Assembly (NCBI GenBank): GCA_033064195.1
Contig: JARBJD010000241.1
Coordinates: forward strand, 1 to 64,000
DNA: 64,000 bases
Source: Blattamonas nauphoetae
Taxonomy: Eukaryota; Preaxostyla; Oxymonadida
Reading direction: 5' to 3'
Positions 1 to 11,351 of this stretch are shown one piece after another; the first letter of the stretch is position 1; each line of letters starts with the position of its first letter. The position numbers and the translations under genes were made by a program. Under the pieces are notes generated by a model, which had not been told where the DNA came from, ran no database searches, and saw only the letters and a program-made list of their open reading frames with translations.

Positions 1-1691
1 GGTTTTGTGTTGGATGAGGGACAGCGTACTGTCCAGTCTGTCCTCGTCAACGATCAGGTAATTCTCGGCAATTGTCGTGGAGTCACAGTTCGTGATTCTT
101 GTTGCGAACAACGACGAGCACCCTGGGTTCTGGAGCACGAACTCCATCCCTTCTGAAGAGTCGATTCCTCTGAATATCACGCTGTCCAGAACGAGCCCGG
201 AGCTGTCTGCGAGGCGCATGGCACAACTCACCTCGCCTTCAGAGGAGGACGGCAGCAGTCCATGAAGAGTATGAGGCAGAGACTGGCTGGAAAACCGAGC
301 CTGAGATGGAAAGAGAGGAAGGGCCGGAGAGTGTCGCACTTCCATCAAACTGCGCTGAACACGCCATGAACAAACAGCGACTGAACGTGATGTGGTTTTG
401 AACGATGCCGTTGATTTCTGGATGATTCTGTTGAAGGAGGCGGCAAAGGGGTGAAGGGAGACGTTCGAGCAGACGAGGGATTCTCCGTTGTTGAGTCCAC
501 ACACCCTGTTCCACTAAGTTGGGTTCGAGCCTGTGGTCAGGAGGCGGGAAGAGAGGAGAGATGAGTCAACTGTGAGTTGAGTCGGTACGACTTGATTCTG
601 TTCTGTCGAAAGTGTCCTGGGGAGAGAGGAGAGGACCAGTTCCAAGAACGAGGCTGGTGACGTGAATGAGGAGACCGGAGCAGCTGACAGAAGCTGCACT
701 GTTTATCTCAGAGCAGGGTGGTTGGGCGGAGGAGAATTTGCGGATTGGGGAAAAGGCAATCAGTGGAAGGAGTGTCCGAAGTTCACTCGATCTGGGAACA
801 ACGTCAATGAAAGAAATTGAACATCCATCGTTCACCTCAGAACAGACAAGCACAAATGGGGAACATGCAGGATTTGAGATGATCATGCTTGACGAAATGA
901 CCACGTTGGAGTTCGAGAGTTGTCCGTTCGAAAGAAACATCCCTCGACAATCAATTATCATCCATGAAACATAAATCGAACAATTTGAGAAGATAAATAT
1001 GAATGGATCGTTTCTTCATGGTAGTTTGCTTTGTTTTCCACGTCCGAGATTCATGTTGACGAGCTTCGTCCACCAACCATGTAGAATAGATTCTTGTTTC
1101 TTTTCCTCGAAGATTCATCGTCGTTGATGAGACTAGGTACTGATGCGCATGATATTTATCGTATTTTTAAATCGAGTATGCGGTGAAATCCGTCTTCGCC
1201 ACTCGGAGCCAAAGTCAGAGCAGAATGATGAAATATCGTCAGAGTCGCACTTGGTGGTTTGTTTCGGAAGTTGATCGAGAAAAAGTGAGTCATCCGCCTA
1301 ATCATCGGAGGCTGGTTGTAAATTGGCTGCCCACGTTCGTTCCGCAATTCTTTGCATGACTAAGACCCGCTCAACACATCATTTCCCGTGTGTACGATGA
1401 GGGAATCTGTTTCATTCTGGGGCAGTAGCCTATTTTCGGAGAGCGGCACGTTCAGATCCTCCTTCCGTTTGGCTTCGATACAGTTCTCGATTGTGAGTGA
1501 GTCGGAGATTGTGTCAAATCTGAAGAGGTGATTGGTTCCTTCAAATCACGTTCTGACAAAGAGAAAGGCGGAGTTATGGACAGTGTCGGGAACGGGATGT
1601 CCTTGAAGTTCTCCGTGTTGTTCGGAAGAACAGAGGAGGTATGTGGTTCGGCTAATTGATGAAAATGAGTATAGAAACAATAAAGATGCAT
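1..1691 (-). pseudogene. beta-helix surface receptor relic, N-terminal part, open at left edge
   Basis: Reading leftwards, the minus strand keeps recognisable pieces of the receptor family seen whole at 35,440. The clearest piece (961-566) has the order 'stretch with N-C-x-x-x-S, P-F-V-L, S-I-x-F-x-D, then S-C-S-G-L and G-x-G-P-L-L', which matches residues about 140-240 of the 35-kb receptor. Downstream pieces (514-1) carry short beta-strand repeats. The presumed N-terminal part lies at 1691-1380. The frame changes several times and contains stops, so the locus is broken, although short introns cannot be ruled out for some breaks. It is truncated by the window edge. What is seen is the similarity to the other receptors here; the family role (cell-surface beta-helix protein) is inferred. 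Confidence 0.5.
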
Positions 1692-2203
1692 ACTGATGTT
1701 GGGAGTTTTTCCTATTTCATTTCTTTCTGTTTATTTCAGATTGTTACACGATCAAGTCATCTATGTCGGATAAATGATGAGAAACATGGGAAGAAGAGGG
1801 TAATAACAGCGGAGATACATACTGATGGAGTGATTTTTCACCAGATGAATTCGATACGATATCAATGACAAGAAGAAGAGGAGTCATTTCTGGGTCAAGT
1901 GGTTTTTCACGAATTTGGATTCAACACAGACAAAATTGATTTAGAACCCGACAATAGAAGGGTTGAATGTAGAACGGAAGTCAAATTGCGGAATGAGAGG
2001 TCCTGAAAGAAAAGAGATGACGAAGACAACTCATCGTGGGGAAGAGGATCGGGACAAATCGGACATGTCCGATTTGTCCGATTTGTCCTCTTTTGAGATA
2101 AGTGCAGAAGTTGGATGAACTAATTGAGAGAAAGTTCCAGTGTGAATAGAAGGTGCTTGTCCGATTTGTCCTCCTCTTTGTCCTCTCTTGGGCCGATCGT
2201 CCT

Positions 2204-2227
2204 CTAAACTCCTAATTAGGAGTTTAG
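2204..2227. repeat. perfect 24-bp palindrome centred on CCTAATTAGG
   Basis: CTAAACTCCT and AGGAGTTTAG flank a central AATT, giving a perfect 24-bp palindrome. It sits just after a cluster of GTCCGATTTGTCC repeats (about 2,049-2,180). The same core (TCCTAATTAGG or TCCTATTTAGG) recurs at about 25,910, 26,900 and 52,676. Role unknown. Confidence 0.75.
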
Positions 2228-3082
2228 GAGACAGAGCCCCTACGGCTCGTGATTCACCACCAAACTGATTTTCACACATATTAACGCCCTTTTTAAGGGC
2301 TTTGCTAAATGTACGACTAAATTGCTAAATGTACGAATGGGGGTTTATGGTTCAATTCCCTTCTTGAATATTTTTTTATTTTCACTTTTTTTCATAAACC
2401 ATTGCGTTCATCATTACTAACTGTTTTTTGAAGGGAGAAGTTAAAAACGTGACGTTTTCATGAGAAATGAATGATCCTGCCCATTATCCAATTTGTTACC
2501 AAACACACAAACTAAGGAGAGGAGATAACTCAATATAGAAGTGAATCCTTTTCTCATCGTGTCATTTTCTCTCTATTTCTAAAAATTTTCTCCATTCCGA
2601 TCGACTCAGGATTCTCATTCTCATGATCAAGATCGTGGACACTGATCTTGGTGGAGATAGGACTTACGGACACGTTTCTTCCTTCCATCCCTCTCAAAAT
2701 TAGTTTCTTTCTCGCTTTCTCTGACTTTTATCTCAGTAGATTTGCTCTGGCATCTTTGATTCACAATCACGATCAAGACCACGAATCTTCATGAAGTCGA
2801 TGAACACGGGCATATGACCTGCTGCTCTGTCACTTCTGGTTTGTTCCCTTTCTTTTTTCTTCATTTTCTCACAACATTCTCTCTTGGAGATGCGATCACC
2901 GACATCAAATCTGAAAACACGTCCCACACTCCGACTTGACCGTTTATTCTGCTTGTCGTGCATAAATACTTGAAAGAGTGTTCTTCACAAGTGGTTATAT
3001 GGAGATGTCTGCCTCGCTAATGCCCCAAAATCCTATCACGGCGCACTCGTCATGAAGAACTGCGCTCTCATCCACGGCAGCC

Positions 3083-3852
3083 TTGACCATCTCTCCTTCG
3101 TTCATTGGAGGAACTACAAGCCTGAATCGCTCTGTCGACGTTTCGATCACATCGACCGCTTCCCTCGCCGTCGCATCAGCGTATTCCAAAGCATCCACAG
3201 CCACATCAGAAACAGGAAAGGGAGCCAAGCTCTCAATGGCCGGCCAGCTGAGCCTCACCTCGTCCACATTCGAGAACTGTGTTGCAGCGAATGGAGGAAC
3301 ACTTGAAGTGGTCCTTCTGACAGGTGGCACCGCGACGATCTCTGCTGTCTTCACTGGCTGCTCATCGACAGGGAATGGAGGAGCGATCGTTCTCGATCTG
3401 TCACAGTTGGCGTCTGTGACCACATCTGCCTTCTCGCTGAGTGGATCGTCGTTCTCTGGATCATCGATCGGATCCTCAGGGAAGGGAGCAGATATTTTCA
3501 TTGCTTGTGATTCTGGTGTCACTCCATCTCTCGCGACCGCTCAATTTCCTTCTGCAATGACCACACCACAATCGAGACTGTCTCGACTGGCTTCTCGAAC
3601 TTGGCAGGAAGTGACATGAAGATGAATGTCAGATCCAACTCTGCGATTTCTGCTCCAATCTCGTCTGACATCACAGCAACGATCAGCTCTGATTCGACTC
3701 GCCACACCATCACACTGTCAATGAATTTGGCGATCACGGTGACGAGTGGGAAACTGACATTGAGCACGATGGATTTCATCACCAACTTGGCATTAGCTCC
3801 TGTGAACTTTGTGAAAGTGACGGGTACATCGATCGCCGTCTCCAGCTGCTAG
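3083..3852 (+). pseudogene. beta-helix receptor fragment with frameshift
   Basis: The first frame (3,083-3,619) encodes Ser/Thr-rich beta-helix repeats with the recurring pattern S-x-F-x-N-C ... G-G-x-L and A-V-F-T-G-C-S-S-T-G-N-G-G, as in polymorphic surface proteins. The sensible reading moves to another frame near 3,600 and continues to 3,852, ending with a T-L-S-T-M-D-F-type strand. There is no start region, membrane segment or kinase-like tail, so this is an internal fragment. It lies inside the inverted-repeat structure at 2,291-6,106 and may have been carried by it. Confidence 0.55.
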
Positions 3853-4226
3853 TTCACGTCACTGAACTCGCCCGTGTACAGATTTATGAAGCCCTGGTCG
3901 CTGTCCCGCCATCTGCGCAGGACAGTTCCCGTCGTTGTCTTTCGTCTTCATCCATCATCATCTCCTCAACGATCCCTCACACGCCACAATCCACTCTTCT
4001 CTTCCTCCACGAGCCCACCCGCTCGACACAACAAACAGTAGCTGATGCGACACCGGCGACAGGATCTCAATCATCTACGCTATCAGACTGCCGCTTCATG
4101 TTCGTCGTCGTCCACAAGCAGTATTGGTTCTCTCTTCTCCATAACAAGTCGAATCGCTGAAGTCTGGAGGAGGTAGTGGAAAGTGGTAGCTGGAAAGATG
4201 CTAGGCACATGTGAGGACCGAGGAGT

Positions 4227-5098
4227 GTGATATGCCTTGTGGAAGAGAATGCTGAGTTGATGTTTACCGGAGCGTCGTTAGTCCAGTCTGCGGAAGACAG
4301 AGAGAGGTGGAAAGATGGTGACTTGGGAACCTGCTTCGTGGGTGTTCTTGTGACAGCTGCTGTAGTTTTCGCGATGGTCGGGGTGCGAGTGGCGGTTGCT
4401 GTGGTTCTCCCTGCGGAGGCCGATCTCTTCTTCGACGGCGTTGCTGGGACAGCAGCGTCAGTTGGAGCTTCCTTCTGCTTCTCCTCTTTGAAGATGCCCG
4501 GAAGAGCGTCGTCCACACGATGTTGGAGACAACAGCAAACGTCACCTCCGTCTCCTGACTCTTCTGCCCAGCGAAGAAGATCTCGTTCACGTCGGGGACG
4601 AGGTAGTGGAAGCGGCTCGAGACATTCACATATGCCACAAATCGAGCGTTGTCGGCCCATTTCAAGAGATATCCGGCTGCAACTCCGAGACACCGCCTCC
4701 GTGACTCCGAATGAAGGCGAGGATGCCGATGGAGTTCGAGAGGATCGCCTGCAGGCGTTCGGTGTGGACGATGGGACGGTCTTTGACGGAGTCGTCTTCG
4801 ATCGGAGGAGGAAGCTAGTTCTTGGCATGGGTTCGACCCAGTCTCCGCTGGGACGACATGGTCTGAGGAGGGAAGTTGCACGAAGAAGAGGAATGGAACC
4901 CCATCCTTCAGTCCATAACCCGACAGTTCTTCCCGCTCTCCACTTCTCCTCTTGCCTTCCCACCCTTCTTCCATGCTGCCCGGCCATCCATCCCTGCGAA
5001 CGTTCTGTCAGCCACATTCTTGTTTCAACATTCGAGACCAGCAGTTCCCCAACAATCCAAAGCTCATCATTCAGATTTCTCTCCACTCCGTCTTCCAT
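4227..5098 (-). pseudogene. unrecognised coding-like stretch with Pro/Thr-rich tail, frames broken
   Basis: On the minus strand, non-repetitive protein-like sequence moves through three frames. One segment around 4,740 reads like a folded domain (P-I-V-H-T-E-R-L-Q-A-I-L-S-N). The next, around 4,680-4,500, contains W-A-D-N-A-R-F-V-A-Y-V-N-V-S-S. A low-complexity tail rich in A-T-x-T-P-T-K follows to about 4,230. I do not recognise the family. There is no single open frame and no clear start, so it is either a decayed gene or a multi-exon gene whose introns I cannot place. 5,100-5,600 has only short unsupported frames. Confidence 0.25.
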
Positions 5099-6987
5099 CT
5101 TCTTCGACAGACCATCTCAGCCACTCAAGTTGTCTTCTTAACATCCATCTTAGATCCTGCCTCGACCTTCTTCCACACTCTCCCTTAGGACATTCTGTCG
5201 TCGCTGTCTGCTGTCCTCACCATCATCGCTCCTCCACCAGCATCGTAGGAGCAATCCTTCTCGCACCGCACCATTCCCGTCGACTCACACATCACTCTGT
5301 GAGTTAATCGTCCCCTCTTCCGTCTCTGGTCAGACTGAAACAGCCGCCGATTGCTTCCCCATCGTCGTCCAGCCGCTTCCAGATGGTATGTGCGGTGCAT
5401 AGCGAGTTCACCACTCACTTCTCGCTGTTCCTGTTTGCAGTGGAGGACAGAGCTGGCGTTGCGGATTCTGACTTCCGAACACATCTCCACACACCTCCAT
5501 CTGTCAGGTATTCCATCCAACGAGAGGAGACAAACACGGATTGCTCGAATGTCCCCACTTCTCCGCTTCCACGAAATCACTCACCCTCACATCTGAAGAC
5601 GAGGCAGCGACCAACGACAAGAAAGAGTGAGAAATCATGCCTTGTTTCGAAGAGAATGCAGGAGAAAATAGCACAAAGAATGAAGGAGAAAGTGTGATGA
5701 AATTAAGAAATACACTATCTGTGAGTGATATGGAAATAATTCAGGTCTCAGCAAGTCTTAGTTTCTTCATGGACGGCGATCATGATCGTGATCCAATGAA
5801 TGTTGATCCTGAGGAACTCTTCAGAGATAAAAATGTGAAAAATTCAGAAAAACGAAACGATGAGTCAGGGATTCTGTTCTTAATTGAGTTATCTTTCCTC
5901 AGTAAATCGAGTGAACGATGAAAAATGGGAAAATGGGCAAGATCATTCATTTGTCATGAACACGTCACGTTATTAACTTCTCCCTTCAAAAAACAATTAC
6001 TAACGATGAAAGTAACATATTCGAAAAAACTGATGAAAACAAAAATAGTCACGAAGGGATTTGAACCTTTGAGGTCCATTCGTACATTTAGGAAAGCCCC
6101 TTTTTCATGTCATAAGATGGATATGATCGAATATTGAAGGATCAAGTCTGCTATATAGTCAGAAAATTCCATGAAAAAAGTGCGGGTGAAGAAACTTCTT
6201 TTCAGACATTTTGAAGCATTCTCTGGCATTGAACAGGTCCGAATAGAGACAAAGAGTGTTTGAAGAACAGAGAGAAGGTGAATTCAGATGAAATGGAGGA
6301 AAACAAAGCTGATTTTCCGAGGAGGACAGGACCCCTGTCCTCTGTCCTCAAGATTTTGTCCTTCGTCCGTCCTCTTAACATCATAATTGTCCACAGCCAA
6401 TGGTGCATTCCTCCATCTTGAAGATGGTTCTGTCCATTTCCAGCGAGATTCATGTATTTCCAGTTCCGGCGTCCAAGGTGGACTGTTGTATTGCCACAAT
6501 TCAACTGTCACATCTTCCTGGTGGAACGTACGCTCATGTACAGCAACACAAGGCGGAGTTCTTTTCTCGCGAGATTCCAGAGTGAACATGGAAGGAGGAA
6601 CCTTCTCGAACTGTGAGGCTGATGAAGGTGGAATTGCCTATCTCGTCTCGTCCACTCTTTCCATCTCTCGGATGTCCTTCTCCAACAGTTCTGCTAAGAG
6701 GGGAGGAGTGTTCTGGGTCGACTTCGGAGAAAACTCTACATCATCAGTCTCGTGGAGAGAATCCGATATCACAGATAACTCCGCATCTGATGAGGATGAG
6801 AATGGAATTGATTGGGGGAAGGGAGGAGCAATCTTTGTGACAGGGACGACAACCTCGAAGACTCCTCTCGTTCAAACAGATTCACGTTTTGAGAACACAG
6901 CAGCATTTGGGAATGACGTGTTTGTCGAGGAGGAAGTGCTTGGAGAAATCGGACCCGATCCTCTGTCGAAATGTGGTGGAGAATCGT

Positions 6988-7548
6988 CAGGGTTCTGATT
7001 TGATCCCACTGATCCCACCCTTTTTTGACCTCACCAAATTCCTGCTTTATAATTTCCTTTTCTTTCACAATATTTCTTCATATCACTATCGTATTATCCA
7101 TAAATTCTTGAAATGAAAACTAATTGTCCATAGAGTGAAAAAATGTGGACAAGTTCTTTTTGGGTTGACTCCATCACCATCGTAATCTGAATTACCTCAA
7201 TTCACCTGAAAAGATCGAAAAAATCGTCACATGAAATCCATTTTACAGAAACAATTCCATTGAAATGAGATTGTAACTTTTGGAGATTGATCTGACCCTT
7301 TCAGAGCTTTATCAATTGATTGGAAACTGCATGTGACACTAAACCGAGACATTTTGAAGTGTGAAAGTCAAATATAATGCACATTAATTGATTTTTTTTG
7401 AAATCTGTGAAAAGAACGAGAAGGGGACATCACCAGAAGAGTGGATTCGTAGTGCCTGTTTAGGCAAATTGTCCTCACCCCCAAAGTGGTCGGGTGAGGT
7501 CAAATGTACTCACCTTTACCTAAAAAGGTCGGACCAATCAGAACCCTG
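6988..7548. mobile_element. hAT-like MITE, 561 bp (family A, copy 1)
   Basis: The element starts CAGGGTTCTGATTTGATCCC and its other end, read in reverse complement, starts CAGGGTTCTGATTGGTCC. It is flanked by perfect 8-bp duplications AGAATCGT (6,980-6,987 and 7,549-7,556). CAGGG termini with 8-bp duplications are typical of hAT transposons. No transposase frame is present, so it is non-autonomous. The insertion splits the beta-helix gene 6,387-11,403. The copy at 36,728-37,248 has related ends and related subterminal sequence (CCCACCAAAT). Confidence 0.88.
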
Positions 7549-8316
7549 AGAATCGTACAGCAGATTTCCACACCTCGAAATCGAGAACCATAATCGAGAT
7601 GACGATGAGCTCACTCGAATCTCGAACTTCATCCCATTTCCTTCTGTTCGCGTTTTAAGCTCTGGTCGGGATGTTGATGCATGCAGATGGTCCAACGCAT
7701 ACTGCTTAACAATCCATTATGCTCTCCAGTTTCTTCACACAACACATCCCAATGGAAGCCTATTCCAGCGAGAGTGTGTTCAACGTTCCTCTCCAATAAC
7801 CACTGAACCAGTCCAGTTGGACAAACACGATCTAATTTATTCAAGCGCCAGTTCATCTGTCAAATATCCTTCACACCTGTCTATCTCTGCGACGTATGAT
7901 GAGAAGGAGGGAATCGTCTTCACGATTCGTGATGTATCGAGGTTGACCGTGCAAAGGATCAGCTTTTCATTGACACAATTGCACCAAGTCGTAACTGTGA
8001 ACTCCAAAGAAGGACGACTTGCGATGGAAAACTGCTTTGTCAGGATGGAGAGCGGGACAACAACCCCGATCTCTCCAATCTGGTCTGTTGGGAGCTCACT
8101 CATCCTGAACGCTGTCTCGTTCAATTCAACTCTCAGCACATCTATCGCAGCTCTCTCTGCCCCTCTTGTTCTTTATACTCCAAAACCATCAGATGATGAC
8201 GAACTAGGATCAGGTTCGTTTGCACTGATTAGCTCGAGCTTCACGAATTTGACCTTCGAAGGGACAACAATGATTGAATTGAGAACAGCGGGTGATGTCA
8301 CGATCACAACTCCAAC

Positions 8317-9223
8317 CAGGGTGCGACCAACCGACAGTGGTCACCACAATTCGTATTTTCTTGATCAAATCTCCAAAAATTTGTTCCTCTTCTTTTTCCT
8401 AAACAAACCGTTGAATCGTTCACAAAGGTCACAAACGGTCTGTTATTGAGATTTTACAGTTTGATGACTTCACTTCAGTCAAGTTTTCATCATCACTTTT
8501 TTCGTATTATTTCAATCGACTTTTATTCGCTTCGTCCATTTTTTTCAGGATGAATTCATTCACTACCTGTTCATTTCTCTCTCAATTTCAGGTCTTCATT
8601 TGGCGATTTATCGTGAATCCAGAGCTCACATCTTCTCCTCGCATCTGTTGTTTTCCCTCCTCAATATCAGGTTCCTTGCTGTCTGCACGGTTTATCGGAA
8701 TCTTTCCAGGACATATTGTTCTTTCTGACACTCGACTCCGCCCATATCCTCGGAACAATCTCAACGATCTGAACCTCGTCTCGCTCTTCAACGTCCATTT
8801 GTCCCTGTCACATCAAAGACGATACAATGTTTCCGATCAACTTTCTAAGGAGGTTTGTGGACCTTCGAATGTCCTTTCTGAAGAGTCATCGAAAAAGAGG
8901 AAGCACTCACGAACCTGCCCGAAAGAGGGTGAAGAACCAAATGAAGACCTGAAATTGAGAGAGAAATGAACAGTTAGTGAATGAATTCGTCCTGAAAAAA
9001 ATGGACGAAGCGAATAAAAGTCGATTGAAACCCTACGAAAAAAGTGATGAAGAAATCTTGACTGAAGTGAAGTCAACAGACTGTAAAATCTCAAGAACAG
9101 ACCGATTGTGACCTTAATGAACGATTCAACGGTTTGTTTAGGAAAAAGAAGAGGAACAAATTTTTGGAGATTTGATCAAGAAAATACGAATTGTGGTGAC
9201 CACTGTCGGTTGGTCGCACCCTG
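8317..9223. mobile_element. hAT-like foldback MITE, 907 bp, arms of about 287 bp
   Basis: The termini are CAGGGTGCGACCAACCGACA and its exact inverse. The inverted arms span 8,317-8,603 and 8,937-9,223 with only scattered mismatches. The flanking 8-bp duplication is ACTCCAAC (8,309-8,316 and 9,224-9,231). The arms contain pyrimidine tracts ending in CAG that resemble splice acceptors, but no GT-AG removal restores the host frame. The roughly 330-bp centre has no recognisable protein. It interrupts the same host gene as the 6,988 element but has different ends, so it represents another family. Confidence 0.88.
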
Positions 9224-11351
9224 ACTCCAACACTCACCAACATTACATCAGATCAACCAAACTGGAAATTTCTCGTCTTGAAAGGACAACTTTTCAAAAC
9301 TCAGCTCAAACAGAAGTGGAACGATAACCTCCAAGCAGCAGCTCTCGTCACGTCGCTTTTGGGAGAAGACATTTCGATGGACCTAAGTGACAAATGGAGA
9401 ACAGGATCGCTTGTGTATTGGCTGGTGTCGCCTTCAGGAAGTATCCGAATTGGATCAGATGAGAATGCTGTCGATCATCCGAATTGTGGATCGTCCACTT
9501 TCATGTGCACCACTCTGGATTCTGCCTTCAGATCGGCTGGTCTCAACAAAATCTCCACACTCACCCTTTCGACATCAACTTCACTCTCATCGACACTCCG
9601 AGCAACATCATCTTTATTGATACAGTCGTCATCAGCGACGAAGCAAGGAATCGAGCTTGACGAGACTGGCTCGATCGAAGTTACCAATTCCACAACAAAA
9701 CTGTCGTTCACGTTGATCTTCTTCACTGTTGCCGAAACTTGTGTGTCAGACACTCTGTTTATGGTTGAGGAAGGAGAGCTCTCATTCTCGTCGTGTCAGT
9801 TTGGAGGGACAAACAGTGAATCAGCTCTTGTTTTCCCTGCATCAACAACAACTCTGATTCGAGTGAAGGCAGATGGAACACTAACCCTCACCGACACACT
9901 GATCCAACACGTCGTCTTTTCGCACGCCACACTCGGAACAGCCCTCTGTCTTCATCTCGGCGCGACAGTCTCGTCGAGTGGAACGAAACCCATCTCAGCC
10001 ATCTCATCAAAAGCAGTTGGAAGCCACGTGCTGGTTGATGTCTCGACCAATTCAGACGCGAATTCCTTGTCAACCCTTTCTTCGTATTTGCAAGGATGGG
10101 GACCGACTCTGACAAACAGTCCCCGCTTCTCGAAAGCGGAGATCAACGAGTTTGGGGTGATCGACGAGAACGAACAAGTGGACGAACTGATCTACAGCTG
10201 GTACCCGGATGACGGGACAACGATGCATCTCCATTCGGAAGGAGGAAGTCACGCGAAATGTGGAGTTTCTACGCTTCCATGCTCGTCCCTCTCAGGAAAG
10301 GTCGAGGTGGTTGGAGATGGAGAGGCAATCGTTATCTGCAGTCCTCTGACAGAAACAGCTGGATTCGTCGCAACGAAAGACCTCTCAATCCATTCATCAG
10401 ACAACACGAAACAAATCATTTCCGTGTCAAGTTCGACATCATTCGCCACTCAGGACTCCTCTCTTTCTTTCTCACACTTGGCTTTCGTTCCTCTCCCTTC
10501 GAGTTCATCCCACAACAGTGAGCCGTTGCAAAGAGTTGATTCTCTGTTCGTTGTGGAATCTGGCTCGATTGAACTCTCCGATTGCTCTCTCTCATCTTTT
10601 GTCCTCGCCAATAAACCCCTGATCACCCACACATCTGGATCTCTGTCGTTGGAATGGTGTGAGATCTCGTCCATCACTCGCTCAACTGGAAACGGGACAA
10701 TTTTGGAGACAACGATGGAAACAGGCATTTCACTCTCGCTGAACGATGTGACATTCTCGTCGATGACATCGTCGAGAGAATCTGCACTTCTCGCTCTTTC
10801 CTTCCCACTGTTCGACGAATCAGAGCCTGTTCCATTCTTCAACTTCAATCTGACCAATCTCCACTTCGTCGAGATGAGTGAGAATGAAGATGAACAATCG
10901 TGTTTTGTCTCCATTGTTGGACCAAAACTGGCAGACTGGATTTGTGAAGACGATGCTCGATTCGATGGATCGTACTCCAAAACAACTCCACTGACTCATT
11001 TTTGGACTTTTGACTCATTGCTCGATCTTTCAGCGACGCTCTTGTTTTATCTGCTTCCTCTCGAAGGACCAGTTGGAGTGTCCTCGTCTGGCTTCGACAT
11101 GGCGAAGTGTGGATCGCACTATCTGTGGTGCTCGACGATTCAACGGTCCATAACTCGGCTCTCCGCTCAGAAGACAAACAAGATTGTTGTGATGGACGAG
11201 ATTGCTCTCTCGACGAGCATCTCGCTGCCAGATGGCGTGATCTTCACTGGGAACAATGCCAACACACTCTGCACATGTCAAGTTGGTGAATCAGGATCAT
11301 TCGAAACAGCAGATGAGAATGTTATGTCAATTACCACTCTCGACTTCTCGC

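Larger units (their letters stand above)
2291..6106. mobile_element. old inverted-repeat structure enclosing gene fragments
   Basis: The left arm (about 2,291-2,600) and the reverse complement of the right arm (about 5,838-6,106) match at the outer ends (GGCTTT-C-TAAATGTACGAATGG), through a TTTTTTGAAGGGAGAAGTTAA block, and into an ATGAATGAT-TGCCCAT block. Similarity then fades inwards. The arms contain mismatches and small indels, so this is older than the other elements here. Between the arms lie a beta-helix gene fragment (3,083-3,852) and an unrecognised coding-like stretch (about 4.2-5.1 kb). No target duplication could be identified. It could be a foldback element that captured host DNA, or simply two inverted copies of a dispersed repeat. 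Confidence 0.5.

Noticed and set aside
4067-5141. Long open frames on both strands around 4.1-5.1 kb
   Set aside because: They are mirror frames of one GC-rich stretch. Only the minus-strand segments look protein-like, and they do not form one frame. A weak likeness of one segment to a coatomer beta-prime region was too slight to name.
6040-6105. tRNA-like sequence on the minus strand (GGTTCAAATCCC)
   Set aside because: The T-stem has a mismatch and no complementary acceptor strand lies upstream. The other arm near 2,350 fails in the same way.
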